The notes under the pieces were generated by a model. It had not been told where the DNA came from, searched no databases, and saw only the letters and a program-made list of their open reading frames with translations. Of a stretch of DNA of 64,000 bases, positions 8,388-17,881 are shown piece after piece. The translations under genes were made by a program, and so were the position numbers. The DNA lies in NCBI RefSeq assembly GCF_025345565.1, contig NZ_CP054475.1, forward strand, positions 1,766,448 to 1,830,447. The letters run 5' to 3'. The first letter of the stretch is position 1; each line of letters opens with the position of its first letter. The stretch comes from Thalassolituus hydrocarboniclasticus (GTDB lineage: Bacteria > Pseudomonadota > Gammaproteobacteria > Pseudomonadales > Oceanobacteraceae).

Positions 8388-11300
8388 AAACCTTATCCAT
8401 TCCTGATTTTCCGCTGTACGGTCAGTCGCTGATTGAAGCCAGTGCCGGTACCGGTAAAACCTTTACCATTACCGGCCTGTATAACCGTCTGATTCTCGGT
8501 CATGGGCGCAGCAATGCTGATGGACAGAGTGAACGGCTGGGCTGTGATCAGATTCTGGTGGTGACCTTTACCCGTGCCGCTACCGAAGAGTTGCGTGGCC
8601 GTATCCGCCAGCGTCTGCGTGATACGCTGGAAGATTTATTGTCGCTGGAAAACGGCCAGCCGATTGAAGCGCAGCAGCTGCAATATTTACAGCAACTGGC
8701 TGAGGCACGGCACAGCGATATCGACAGCCTGTGTAAGCAACTGAAACCCTGGCTGCAAAGCAATCTGGCGTTAATGGATGAAGCGGCGATTTATACCATT
8801 CACGGTTTCTGTCAGCGCATGCTTAAGCAGTTTGCCTTCGACAGTGGTGTGGTGTTCAGCGCCGAGCTGGTGCTCGACAGTGACAGCTACCTGCAACAGG
8901 CCTGTGAAGATATCTGGCGTCAGCAGGCCTATAGCCTGAATGAACAGCAGAGCCGTTATTTAATCAGCCGTTATGCCGGCCCGGACGATGTGCTGGCGAA
9001 AGTGAAAGCACGGATTAACCGCCCGGATATGACGGTAATTCCGCCGCTTTCAGCTGATGGTCTGAACAGGGCGTGGCAAAGTGCCGAAGCCGCATTTACG
9101 AGCGCCAAAGCCGCCTGGTCGCAAATCAGTGCAGCTGATGTGGTGCAGTTAATTGCGGATTCCGGGCTGGATAAAAAATCCTACAGCAAACGTTTTGCCC
9201 CGAACTGGGTGGAAGAAGCGGCCGGTTATTTTGCCGGGCGTTTTTATATGCCAGCGCCGAAAAATCTCTACCGTATGACGCCAACCGCGATGGCAGAAAA
9301 GCTGAAAGACGGTGGTGAATTACCGCAGCATGCAGCCTTTGACGCCACTGAAGATTTTCTGCAGGCGGCCAAGCAGTTAGCACTGCTGCTGGAAGCCGCG
9401 TGGATGGACGCCATTAAAGAACGTTATTTCGAGCTGCTGGAAAAAGCCGGTGCTTTAACCCCGGATGATTTATTGCGTTTATTGGTGAATGCCTTGCGTG
9501 CCGATCAGGGCGAGTTGCTGGCCAGTCATATCCGCCGTTTATATCCGCTGGCGATGATCGACGAGTTTCAGGATACCGACCCACAGCAGTACGAAATTTT
9601 TAACCGGATTTATCCGCCGTTAAGTGAGAATGATAACGCGCTGGCGACGCAGCCAGGTCAGCATGGGTTAATTATGATCGGCGACCCTAAACAGGCCATC
9701 TACGGCTTCCGCGGCGCTGATATTTTTACCTACATCAAAGCCCGCCGGCAGCTTTCCGAAGAGCGCCGTTTTACTCTGGAAAAAAACTGGCGCAGTCATA
9801 CCCGACTGGTCGCCGGGGTAAACCAGTTATTCGCCGGCCACGACAGTCCCTTTGTATTCGATCAGGATATTCAGTTCGTTAATGTATCGGCGGCAGGTAA
9901 ACCCGACGGCCATCCATTAAAAATTGCCGGTGAAGAACAAACCCCGCTGCAACTGTGGCATGACGGCGGTGAATATTCCCGTAGCAGGGCGCAATTTACC
10001 GCTGCAGAACAGTGTGCTGAGAAAATTGATGCCTTAATGCACGGTGATGCGACGCTGGGGGATGAGCCGGTGCAGGCGCGCGATATTGCCGTGCTGGTGC
10101 GCAGCCGCAAGCAGGCCGGATTAATCCGTGAGGCGTTATCCGCGCGTCAGATCGGCAGTGTGTTTTTAACCCGCGACAGCGTGTACGACAGTCTGGAAGC
10201 GCAGGATTTATTTGCCTGGTTGCAGGCGGTGGCTCACCCAACCGATGAGCGTGCACTGCGTACCGCGATGGCAACGGAAACCCAGGGCTTAACTGCCGCG
10301 CAGCTGGATGCTCTGTTAAATGACGAGCTGGCGTGGGAGCGCACGCTGGAACAAAACCACAGTTATCATCAGCTGTGGCAACGCCGTGGCGTGATGGCGG
10401 CCATTATGCAGTGGCTGGAAGAAGACGGCCGCGCGCAACGCTTACGCCGCCATCAGGATGGTGAGCGCCGTATTACCAACCTGATGCATCTGGGTGAATT
10501 ACTGCAGAGCGCTGCCCGCCGTTTACGCGGCCACGAGGCATTATTGCGCTGGTTTGGTGAGCATATTTTCTCCGATAACCGCAGTGGCGACGAAGCACAG
10601 TTGCGTTTAGAGAGCGACGCCAATCTGGTTACTATTGTCACCATCCATAAATCCAAGGGGCTGGAATATCCGCTGGTGTTTTTACCCTTCCTGTGGGACG
10701 ACAGTTATTTACCGAATCCGAAAAGCGATACCCAGTATTTCAGTGAACGCGACGGCATGGTGCTGAATCTTGAGCCGGATGATGAAGCCAAAGCGTTGGC
10801 GCAGCGTGATTCTCTGGCGGAGTCTTTGCGTTTGCTGTACGTGGCCTTAACCCGTGCGGTGCAGGGCTGTTTTATCTGGCTGGCCGATGCCGTGGATGGC
10901 AAAAGCAAAAAAGAGAAAAAATCCCGTATTGCGCAAACCGCGCTGGGCTATTTGCTGGCACTGGAAAATGATCCTGACTGGGCCGGCTTAAAACAATCAG
11001 CTTCAGCTGAATGTTTAATTACCGGTTTGCCGGTCTGGCCGATAGATGAGCTGCGTCGTCAGGCTGTAATACAGGAGCCGCCAAAGGCGGCTGTGTGCCG
11101 GCCGCACAGCTGGGACAGCTGGCGGGTAAGCAGTTACAGCCAGTTAACCGCCGATGATCATAGCGGGCATTCTGCTCACGACGATGTATTGGTGATGGAT
11201 GAAGTATCCGGGCAGAACGACAGTGATGAGTCCCTTGCCGAGCTTATTGGGGCCGAGCTGATCGAAACCTCCGTTATGGATGACATGCCAAACCGCGAAT

Positions 11301-12172
11301 TTGATGCAACAGCACCGGCACTGACCTTTGCTAAAGGCGCGAACGCCGGTACCTGTCTGCACGCAATTTTTGAACACTGGGATTTTGTGGATGCCGATGC
11401 GCTGCTCAGCATTACCGAACGTGAACTGAGCCACTATGGTTTAGCACTCAGTGAGGATGAAGCCGGCGCTGAGGAAAAACAAAAGCAGATCAATAACCTT
11501 GCTGGCTGGATGCAGGCGGTGGTGAACAGTTCGTTGATGAATGAGCAGGGCGAGCAATTTGCCTTAGCGGATATTTCTGCGGCCAATCGCCTCGATGAAA
11601 TGGAATTTTACCTGCCGGTGCAGCAGCTTAAGGCGGCGGATATTAATCGTCTGTTAACCGACCCGGCGAAAAGCGGGCGCTTTCATTTCGATACCTTAAG
11701 CGGCTATTTAAAAGGTTTTATTGACCTTATTTTCTGCCATAACGGCCGCTATTACGTGGCGGACTATAAATCCAATCATCTGGGGTTCAGCATTAATGAC
11801 TACACCCCGGCGGCATTAAAAGTGGCGATGGCCGATCATCAGTATGATTTACAGGCCTGGCTCTATACGGTCGCCCTTGACCAGCTGCTGCGTCAGCGTC
11901 TGAATCATTATGATCCGGCTAAGCATCTGGGTGGCGTGTATTACTTCTGGCTGCGCGGTATGCATTTAGGTAGCAATGCGCCGCGTTTAAATGCCGATGA
12001 TGCGGCTGTCTCACAGCAGGATTTATTTGCCGCGCCCGCGCTGACTCAGGTGCCGGGCGTGTATTACCACGCTGTCGACCCTGATGAATTGCAGCGCTGG
12101 CGGCAGGTGCTGTTGCCGGATTCTGTCTGTGCGCGAAACAGAACTGATAACAAAGCGGAGGCCGGTGTATGA
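8384..12172 (+). CDS. recB: Exodeoxyribonuclease V subunit beta (RecB)
   Basis: 1262-aa RecB, the 3'-5' SF1A helicase and nuclease subunit of RecBCD. Visible motifs are Walker A EASAGTGKT (18-26), motif Ia VVTFTRAATEELRGRIRQRL, Walker B MIDEFQDTDPQQY (~387), GDPKQAIYGFRGADIFTYIKAR (~437), SKGLEYPLVFLPF (~758) and LLYVALTRA. The C-terminal nuclease domain has GTCLHAIFEHWDF (~992) and GFIDLIFCHNGRYYVADYKSN (~1112-1132), the D...DYK active site shared with E. coli RecB. It overlaps recC and recD by 4 nt, indicating translational coupling. Confidence 0.97.
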   Translation: MKTLSIPDFPLYGQSLIEASAGTGKTFTITGLYNRLILGHGRSNADGQSERLGCDQILVVTFTRAATEELRGRIRQRLRDTLEDLLSLENGQPIEAQQLQYLQQLAEARHSDIDSLCKQLKPWLQSNLALMDEAAIYTIHGFCQRMLKQFAFDSGVVFSAELVLDSDSYLQQACEDIWRQQAYSLNEQQSRYLISRYAGPDDVLAKVKARINRPDMTVIPPLSADGLNRAWQSAEAAFTSAKAAWSQISAADVVQLIADSGLDKKSYSKRFAPNWVEEAAGYFAGRFYMPAPKNLYRMTPTAMAEKLKDGGELPQHAAFDATEDFLQAAKQLALLLEAAWMDAIKERYFELLEKAGALTPDDLLRLLVNALRADQGELLASHIRRLYPLAMIDEFQDTDPQQYEIFNRIYPPLSENDNALATQPGQHGLIMIGDPKQAIYGFRGADIFTYIKARRQLSEERRFTLEKNWRSHTRLVAGVNQLFAGHDSPFVFDQDIQFVNVSAAGKPDGHPLKIAGEEQTPLQLWHDGGEYSRSRAQFTAAEQCAEKIDALMHGDATLGDEPVQARDIAVLVRSRKQAGLIREALSARQIGSVFLTRDSVYDSLEAQDLFAWLQAVAHPTDERALRTAMATETQGLTAAQLDALLNDELAWERTLEQNHSYHQLWQRRGVMAAIMQWLEEDGRAQRLRRHQDGERRITNLMHLGELLQSAARRLRGHEALLRWFGEHIFSDNRSGDEAQLRLESDANLVTIVTIHKSKGLEYPLVFLPFLWDDSYLPNPKSDTQYFSERDGMVLNLEPDDEAKALAQRDSLAESLRLLYVALTRAVQGCFIWLADAVDGKSKKEKKSRIAQTALGYLLALENDPDWAGLKQSASAECLITGLPVWPIDELRRQAVIQEPPKAAVCRPHSWDSWRVSSYSQLTADDHSGHSAHDDVLVMDEVSGQNDSDESLAELIGAELIETSVMDDMPNREFDATAPALTFAKGANAGTCLHAIFEHWDFVDADALLSITERELSHYGLALSEDEAGAEEKQKQINNLAGWMQAVVNSSLMNEQGEQFALADISAANRLDEMEFYLPVQQLKAADINRLLTDPAKSGRFHFDTLSGYLKGFIDLIFCHNGRYYVADYKSNHLGFSINDYTPAALKVAMADHQYDLQAWLYTVALDQLLRQRLNHYDPAKHLGGVYYFWLRGMHLGSNAPRLNADDAAVSQQDLFAAPALTQVPGVYYHAVDPDELQRWRQVLLPDSVCARNRTDNKAEAGV

Positions 12173-14130
12173 ATCCGCTGCTGTTGCAATATTTACCCGA
12201 AATTGAAGTGAAAAACCTGCGTGATATTGACCGTCAGGTGGCTATGCAGATGCTGCAGTGGGAATTACAGGCGTCGGCAGAGACAGAACCACACACACTG
12301 CAGTTGCTGGCGATGGCGTCGGTGATGGTCAGCGTTGCTCTGGGCAAGGGGCAGGTGTGTCTGCCGCTGACATCCTGTGCCTTGCCTGAATGGCGCGAGT
12401 TCTGGAGTGAGCATTCGTTACTGGCCAGTTCACAGCTGGCTGCTTGCCGTACGGTGTATGTGGCAGAGGCTGACCCGAAAACAGCCGTTGGCGAATTTCG
12501 CGATTACGCCCAGCAGCCGCTGGTGCTGCATGGCAATAATCTTTATCTGGCGCGCTACTTTTTCTACGAACGCGGTGTATTAACCCAGATTCACCAGCGA
12601 CTGGCGCAGGAACCGGCGTTAAAGGATACGGAACTGACCAGCACGCTGACGCAATTATTCGGCGATCCGGGTGCTGCTGGCTCGGGGGCTGCTAGCTCAG
12701 AGGCAGTGGTTGATTGGCAGAAAGTGGCTGCGGCCAGTGCCTGTATCCGTAATTTTGCGGTGATTACCGGTGGCCCGGGTACGGGTAAAACCACCACGGT
12801 CACGCGTCTGCTCAGTGCGCTGCTCAGCCAGAACCCGCAGATGTCGATTGCGCTGGCTGCGCCCACAGGTAAAGCCGCTGCGCGCATGACGGAATCCATT
12901 CGTGGTGCCAAATTACGGGCCCAGCAAAGCGGCGAAAAATCGTTGCCTTTTGCCGAACAGATTCCGGACGACAGCTATACGCTGCATCGTTTGCTGGGCT
13001 GGTCGCCGCGCGGCTTCCGTTATAACGCCAATCGCCATTTACCCTTCGATTGCGTGGTGGTGGATGAAGCGTCGATGGTCGATCTGCCGATGATGTATCA
13101 CCTGTTTCAGGCATTGGCCGCGGATACCCGCTTAATTCTGCTCGGCGACCGTGATCAGCTGGCTTCGGTAGAAGCGGGCAGTGTGCTGGCGGATTTATGC
13201 GATGCCGGCGTGCAGCACGGTCCGGACAGCGCCTTTGCTCAGCGCCTGCAACAACTGACCGGTTTTGATTTAACGGCCGTCACAGAAGGTTCTGTAAGCC
13301 CGATGCAGAATGCGGTGGCGTCACTGCGGGTATCCCATCGCTTTACCGCGGAAAGTGGCATTGGCCAGCTGGCGGCGGCGGTCAATAACAGTGACATTGC
13401 ACGCGCTGATCAGGTGCTGCGCCAGTTTGCCGATGTACGCTTTGTGGCGGTAAATCCGCTGGCCGAGCAGCCGTTCTGGCAACAGCCGCAATGGCAGCAA
13501 CCCCTGGTGGATGGCTACCGTGATTACGCCGAAGCGTTGCGCGCTTTTGCTGCGGATAAAGCCGCTGCGAACGATGTTTTCAGCGCCTTTAACCGTTTTC
13601 AGATTCTCGTCGCTTTACGCCAGGGGCCTTATGGGGTTGAACAGGTGAATCAGCGCACTGAGCGTTTACTGCAGGCAGCGGGATTAATCGATACCCGTGC
13701 TTCGGCTTCCGGCTGGTACGCCGGCCGTCCGGTAATGATCAGCCGTAACGATTACGATCTCGGCCTGTATAACGGTGATATTGGTATTGCTTTGCCGCTG
13801 ACGGATGAGCAGGGCAGGCAGACGTTAAAAGTCGCCTTCCCGGATGCCGACGGCGGCGTGCGTTATTTATTGCCCAGCCGTTTGCCGGCCCATGAAACCG
13901 CTTTTGCCATGACCGTGCATAAAAGCCAGGGCTCGGAATTTGATCATCTGTGTCTGTTGTTACCGGAGCAGTGGCAGAGCGTTATTACCCGCGAGTTGAT
14001 TTACACCGCCATTACCCGCGCGAAAAAGACCTTCAGCCTGTTTGGCGGCACAGCCTGCTGGCAACAGGGGCTGAATACCCGGGTGCAGCGCGCCAGTGGT
14101 TTACGCGAAGCACTCTGGTCTCAGCGCTGA
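12169..14130 (+). CDS. recD: Exodeoxyribonuclease V subunit alpha (RecD)
   Basis: 653-aa RecD, the fast 5'-3' SF1B helicase of RecBCD. Motifs include VITGGPGTGKTTTVTRLLSALL (Walker A, ~198-220), LAAPTGKAAARM, CVVVDEASMVDLPMM (Walker B, ~296), LILLGDRDQLASVEAGSVL and the C-terminal TVHKSQGSEFDHLCLLLP plus LIYTAITRAKK. Residues 1-150 correspond to the RecB-interacting N-terminal domain. The start overlaps the recB stop (ATGA). The protein is about 45 residues longer than E. coli RecD. Confidence 0.97.
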   Translation: MNPLLLQYLPEIEVKNLRDIDRQVAMQMLQWELQASAETEPHTLQLLAMASVMVSVALGKGQVCLPLTSCALPEWREFWSEHSLLASSQLAACRTVYVAEADPKTAVGEFRDYAQQPLVLHGNNLYLARYFFYERGVLTQIHQRLAQEPALKDTELTSTLTQLFGDPGAAGSGAASSEAVVDWQKVAAASACIRNFAVITGGPGTGKTTTVTRLLSALLSQNPQMSIALAAPTGKAAARMTESIRGAKLRAQQSGEKSLPFAEQIPDDSYTLHRLLGWSPRGFRYNANRHLPFDCVVVDEASMVDLPMMYHLFQALAADTRLILLGDRDQLASVEAGSVLADLCDAGVQHGPDSAFAQRLQQLTGFDLTAVTEGSVSPMQNAVASLRVSHRFTAESGIGQLAAAVNNSDIARADQVLRQFADVRFVAVNPLAEQPFWQQPQWQQPLVDGYRDYAEALRAFAADKAAANDVFSAFNRFQILVALRQGPYGVEQVNQRTERLLQAAGLIDTRASASGWYAGRPVMISRNDYDLGLYNGDIGIALPLTDEQGRQTLKVAFPDADGGVRYLLPSRLPAHETAFAMTVHKSQGSEFDHLCLLLPEQWQSVITRELIYTAITRAKKTFSLFGGTACWQQGLNTRVQRASGLREALWSQR

Positions 14131-14173
14131 GGTCTGGTTTAGTGTTTTCACCGGTTTTTGCTTACGCAGGTGT

Positions 14174-14214
14174 TTGTTTACGTGCTCAATATTTTTTATT
14201 GACCACGTAAACAA
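14174..14214. repeat. 41-bp palindrome between recD and the pspA operon
   Basis: The two 11-nt outer arms (TTGTTTACGTG and its complement) and 6-nt inner arms (TCAATA/TATTGA) pair perfectly. They are separated only by one C-C mismatch and a loop of five T residues. No T-run follows the 3' arm, which argues against a simple terminator. It sits 50 nt before a gene for a putative ribbon-helix-helix protein, so an operator for that protein is plausible. It may alternatively act as a hairpin transcript end for recCBD. Confidence 0.75.
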
Positions 14215-14263
14215 GGCTGTATACATTTGTATTCACTGTGTATGCAGATGAACAGGGAAGCTC

Positions 14264-14746
14264 ATGATCAGCAAGTCACAATCAATCAGTGTGCGTTTAT
14301 CGGAAGACGATTACGCCTATCTGATGGCCATCCGCCAGAACGGTGCGCTGACTCAAAGCGATAAAGTTCGCGAGCTGATTGCTATGGCGCGGGAAGCGGT
14401 GGGCACCGAAAGTTTTGCCCGCTCGTTTATTACCGCCAGTGACAGCATGGCGCCGTATCGCGCACGTTATAAATCCCCCGAATCTGACCGCAGCATCCTG
14501 AATGAAGCGGTATTTGATCTGCTTACCGAAAGCGCTGCCATTATTCAGTCGCAGGACAGCAAAGCCTGTGCTGCCGATCTCGAACGGCAATTATTTCCCG
14601 TTGTCAGCGATCTGCTGCGCCGTCTGCTGCCGCCATTACTGGCACAAAGCGGCGGTACACTACTGAATAATGATCTGGCTGAGCAACTGCAACAGCAGCT
14701 GCTGACGGATTTTTCTCACCTGAATTGCGCCAACCGCAAGGAGTAA
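14264..14746 (+). CDS. Putative ribbon-helix-helix protein preceding pspA
   Basis: 160 aa, not assigned to a known family. Residues 5-45 (SISVRLSEDDYAYLMAIRQNG...SDKVRELIAMARE) read as a short beta strand followed by two helices, like MetJ/Arc or CopG-type ribbon-helix-helix DNA-binding domains. The rest is helical, with Leu/Gln-rich segments and no membrane helix. The ATG is preceded by CAGGGAAG. It ends 4 nt before pspA, so it is very likely cotranscribed with the PspA/YqiJ/flotillin genes, perhaps as their regulator. The large palindrome upstream is a candidate operator. The regulatory role is inferred. Confidence 0.7.
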   Translation: MISKSQSISVRLSEDDYAYLMAIRQNGALTQSDKVRELIAMAREAVGTESFARSFITASDSMAPYRARYKSPESDRSILNEAVFDLLTESAAIIQSQDSKACAADLERQLFPVVSDLLRRLLPPLLAQSGGTLLNNDLAEQLQQQLLTDFSHLNCANRKE

Positions 14747-14750
14747 CACC

Positions 14751-15404
14751 ATGTCTGAAAGATTATTAAAACGTATCGGCCGGCTGGTGTCGGCATCCGC
14801 CAACTCTCTGGTCGACAGTCTGGAAAATGCCGCACCGACCATGGTGATGGAAGAAGCGATCCGCGAAATCGACAGCGCCATTGCCGATGTCCGTGCCCAG
14901 CTGGGTAAAGTTGAAGCGGCGCGTTATCTGAGCACCAAAAGTTTAAACGCGGATAACAGCCGTCATGCTGAACTGCAGGCGCAGATTGAAGTGGCTGTTG
15001 CTCAGGGCCGCGATGATCTGGCCGAAGCGGCGATTGCGCGCCAGATGGATATCGAAGCCATGATTCCCGTGGTGGAAAAAAGCATCGCCGACAGCGACGC
15101 CGAAATTAATGAACTGAATTCTTATATTCAGGCACTGCAGGCGAAAAAACGCGAAATGCAGGAAACCCTGAAACATTATGAAATTGCCAATGCCGCTGCG
15201 GTGCAGGCTGAACATGCCGGCACGGCCTCGACCGCCACGCAGGTGGAGCAGGCGACCGATGCTTTTAACCGCATTCTGAATAAAGCCGGTGCACCGGGTG
15301 TGAGCAGTGGTGATGAGCGTAAGCTGGCCGAACTCGATCAGCTGGCCCGTCAGAACCGCATTCAGGAACGACTGGCGCGGGTTAAATCGCAGGCGAACGA
15401 TTAA
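14751..15404 (+). CDS. PspA/IM30-family membrane-stress protein
   Basis: 217 aa, almost entirely alpha-helical coiled coil. The N-terminal ERLLKRIGRLVSASANSLVDSLENAAPTMVMEEAIREID segment is the amphipathic helix and start of the PspA/IM30 fold. PspA-like proteins oligomerise on the inner face of the cytoplasmic membrane and stabilise it under stress, in an ESCRT-III-like manner. An AAGGAG ribosome-binding site precedes the ATG. Its stop overlaps the next gene's start (TAATG). The pairing with YqiJ- and YqiK-like proteins, rather than pspBC/pspF, suggests a flotillin-linked branch of the family. Confidence 0.88.
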   Translation: MSERLLKRIGRLVSASANSLVDSLENAAPTMVMEEAIREIDSAIADVRAQLGKVEAARYLSTKSLNADNSRHAELQAQIEVAVAQGRDDLAEAAIARQMDIEAMIPVVEKSIADSDAEINELNSYIQALQAKKREMQETLKHYEIANAAAVQAEHAGTASTATQVEQATDAFNRILNKAGAPGVSSGDERKLAELDQLARQNRIQERLARVKSQAND

Positions 15405-16048
15405 TGGAATTTCTGTTTTCAGACGGCAATTATCCTTTTGCCGTCGCGCTGGTATTAATGCTGATTATCGCCGTGCTGGAAGGTGTGCTGGTGGTCATCG
15501 GTCTGGGCTTATCACAATTTATTGATGGCCTGTTACCCGACGTTGACTTGAGCGTTGACGGCGAGGTGCCGAATATGGGGCTCAGCCGTTTTCTGGCCTG
15601 GCTGCGTATTGGTCAGGTGCCGGTGCTGATTATTCTGGTGATGCTGCTGATGTTTTTCGGACTCAGCGGTGTGGTGCTGCAATCACTGTTTATGTCGGCC
15701 TTCGGTTTTATGCTGCCGGCGATCGTTGCCGTGGTGCCGGCGCTGGCGGTTGCGTTGCCTCTTACGCGCCTGCTGACCGGGTTGCTGGGCAAAGTATTAC
15801 TGAAAGACGAAACAGAAGCGGTATCTTCCGCGTCTTTTATCGGCCAGGTAGCGACCATTACGCTGGGTGAAGCCCGTCAGGGCAGTCCGGCGGAAGCGCG
15901 ATTCCGCGATCAGTTTGGTACAACGCATTATCTGATGGTTGAACCGGATGGTGATGAAATCTATCGCGCCGGCGACAGTGTTTTGCTGGTGCAACAGAAA
16001 GGTGCTGTGTATCTGTGCATCCGCCCGGATAACCAACACCTGCAATAA
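15404..16048 (+). CDS. yqiJ: YqiJ-like OB-fold inner membrane protein
   Basis: 214 aa. Three or four membrane helices (about residues 12-42, 65-95 and 98-125) precede a C-terminal OB-fold-like domain (~140-212, with FIGQVATITLGEARQGSPAEARFRDQFG and YRAGDSVLLVQQKGAVYLCIRP). This is the YqiJ layout, a NfeD-related protein normally encoded next to the flotillin YqiK, as here. It probably anchors or modulates the flotillin assembly in the membrane. The start codon overlaps the pspA stop, implying translational coupling. Confidence 0.82.
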   Translation: MEFLFSDGNYPFAVALVLMLIIAVLEGVLVVIGLGLSQFIDGLLPDVDLSVDGEVPNMGLSRFLAWLRIGQVPVLIILVMLLMFFGLSGVVLQSLFMSAFGFMLPAIVAVVPALAVALPLTRLLTGLLGKVLLKDETEAVSSASFIGQVATITLGEARQGSPAEARFRDQFGTTHYLMVEPDGDEIYRAGDSVLLVQQKGAVYLCIRPDNQHLQ

Positions 16049-16112
16049 GCAAAACCTGCAACAATTAAAAATTACATTACGGACTACTTTTTAAAACTCT
16101 CAGGGAGCTTTT

Positions 16113-17807
16113 ATGGATAACCTTTTCTCAGCAGTCTTTTTTGCTGGATTTATTTTTGTCGGCCTGCTGGTCATTGGGATGATTTTTGCGCGTTTATATA
16201 CCCGCGCATCGAAAGAACGGTCTTTTGTCCGTACCGGTATGGGCGGGCAGAAAGTCATTATGAACGGCGGGGCGATGGTGCTGCCGGTATTGCATGAAAT
16301 TATTCCCGTCAATATGAACACCCTGCGTCTGGCGGTATCACGTAAAGAACAGCAGGCGCTGATTACCAAAGACCGTATGCGTGTCGACGTACTGGCCGAG
16401 TTTTATCTGCGCGTTAAACCCGATGCGGATGCCATTGCCAACGCGGCCCAAACTCTGGGTGCGCGTACGCTGGACCCGGATGCGCTGAAAGAAATGATCG
16501 AAGGTAAATTCGTTGATGCCCTGCGTTCGGTGGCGGCAGAAATGGAAATGGCTGAACTGCATGAACAGCGCAGCCAGTTTGTACAGAAAGTACAGCAGGT
16601 CGTGAGCGAAGACCTGCTGAAAAACGGTCTGGAACTGGAATCGGTTTCCCTGACCGGTCTGGATCAGACGCCACGTGAATTCTTCTCGCCGGACAACGTG
16701 TTCGATGCCGAAGGTCTGGCGCGTATGACCCGTTCGATTGAATCACGCCGTAAGGAAGTGAACGAAATTGAGCAGGAAACCCGTGTACTGATCGAACAGA
16801 AAAACCTCGAAGCAGAACGTCAGCGTCTGCAGATTGAGCGTGAAACCCGCTACGCCAAAATGGAGCAGGAACGCGAAATTGCCACCCGCGAAGCTGATCA
16901 GCAGGCTGAAATCGCCAAAGAGCGCGCGGATAAAGAACGTAGTGCCAAACAGGCCGAAATTGAAGCGCAGCGGGAAATTGACCAGTCGCGCATCGCCGCC
17001 GATCAGGCAACATTGTTGCTGGAAATTGAAAAAGACCGCCGCCTGCGCGAGCAGGAAATTGAGCGCGAGCGTCAGCTGGAAGAGCGTCAGATCCAGAAAC
17101 AGAAATCACTGGAAATTGCTGAACAGGAACGTGCCATTGCGGTTGCCGAAAAATCGAAAGAACAGTCGCTGGCCGATAAACTGGCGAACGAGGCCCGTTC
17201 GGAAGCGGTGCGTGCAGAAGAAAAAGTAACGACTGCCAAGCAGGTGGAAATTGCTGAGCGTGACAAAGCCATCGAGCTGATTGAAGCGCAGAAAGAAGCG
17301 GAACGTCAGGCGACCGGGGTAAAAATCGCCGCCGAAGCGGAAAAAATGGCCGCCGAAGATAAAGCCGAAGCGCTGCGTCTGCAGGCCAATGCTGAAGCCG
17401 ATGCTATCCGTATTAAAGTGGAAGCCGACCGTGAGAAGTACGCGGTGGATGCTGAAGGTCAGCGTCTGATGAACGAAGCCCTGAACAGCCTGAGCGATGC
17501 GCAGATTGCGCTGAAGCGTGTGCTGAGCCTGCATGCAGCGCTGCCGGGCATTGTACGTGAAAGCGTGAAACCACTGGAAAACATTGAGGGTATGAAAATT
17601 ATCTCTATCGATGGTCTGAATCAGATGGGTGGTGAACGCAGCGCCAATGGCAGTGGTGTGCTGGATCAGGACAGTGCGGCTAATGGCCAGAGCCTGCCGG
17701 AAGCACTGGTCAACAGTGCATTAAAACACCGTGCTATGGCGCCACTGGTTGATTCACTGCTGAAAGAAGCCGGCGTGCATGAATTTGCCCGTGATCTGAA
17801 CAGCTGA
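16113..17807 (+). CDS. yqiK: YqiK-family flotillin
   Basis: 564 aa. An N-terminal membrane helix (about residues 6-28) is followed by a band-7/SPFH domain (RTGMGGQKVIMNGGAMVLPVLHEIIPVNMNTLRL...AEFYLRVKP, ~45-190). A long Glu/Arg/Lys/Gln-rich coiled coil follows (~200-450), then a tail. This is the YqiK/flotillin architecture; these proteins scaffold membrane microdomains and affect membrane fluidity. It lies 64 nt after the YqiJ-like gene and closes the operon, ended by the terminator at 17836-17866. Confidence 0.93.
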   Translation: MDNLFSAVFFAGFIFVGLLVIGMIFARLYTRASKERSFVRTGMGGQKVIMNGGAMVLPVLHEIIPVNMNTLRLAVSRKEQQALITKDRMRVDVLAEFYLRVKPDADAIANAAQTLGARTLDPDALKEMIEGKFVDALRSVAAEMEMAELHEQRSQFVQKVQQVVSEDLLKNGLELESVSLTGLDQTPREFFSPDNVFDAEGLARMTRSIESRRKEVNEIEQETRVLIEQKNLEAERQRLQIERETRYAKMEQEREIATREADQQAEIAKERADKERSAKQAEIEAQREIDQSRIAADQATLLLEIEKDRRLREQEIERERQLEERQIQKQKSLEIAEQERAIAVAEKSKEQSLADKLANEARSEAVRAEEKVTTAKQVEIAERDKAIELIEAQKEAERQATGVKIAAEAEKMAAEDKAEALRLQANAEADAIRIKVEADREKYAVDAEGQRLMNEALNSLSDAQIALKRVLSLHAALPGIVRESVKPLENIEGMKIISIDGLNQMGGERSANGSGVLDQDSAANGQSLPEALVNSALKHRAMAPLVDSLLKEAGVHEFARDLNS

Positions 17808-17835
17808 TTCCTGTCGCCGGTTTTTAAATAAAGAA

Positions 17836-17866
17836 ACAGAGCGTATTATCTACGCTCTGTTTTTTT
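17836..17866 (+). terminator. Intrinsic terminator after the flotillin gene
   Basis: A perfect 10-bp stem, ACAGAGCGTA / TACGCTCTGT, with a 5-nt loop is followed directly by a T-run. It lies 28 nt after the yqiK-like stop codon and 16 nt before the next start. Confidence 0.93.
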
Positions 17867-17881
17867 ATTGGGAGTGTCCTT

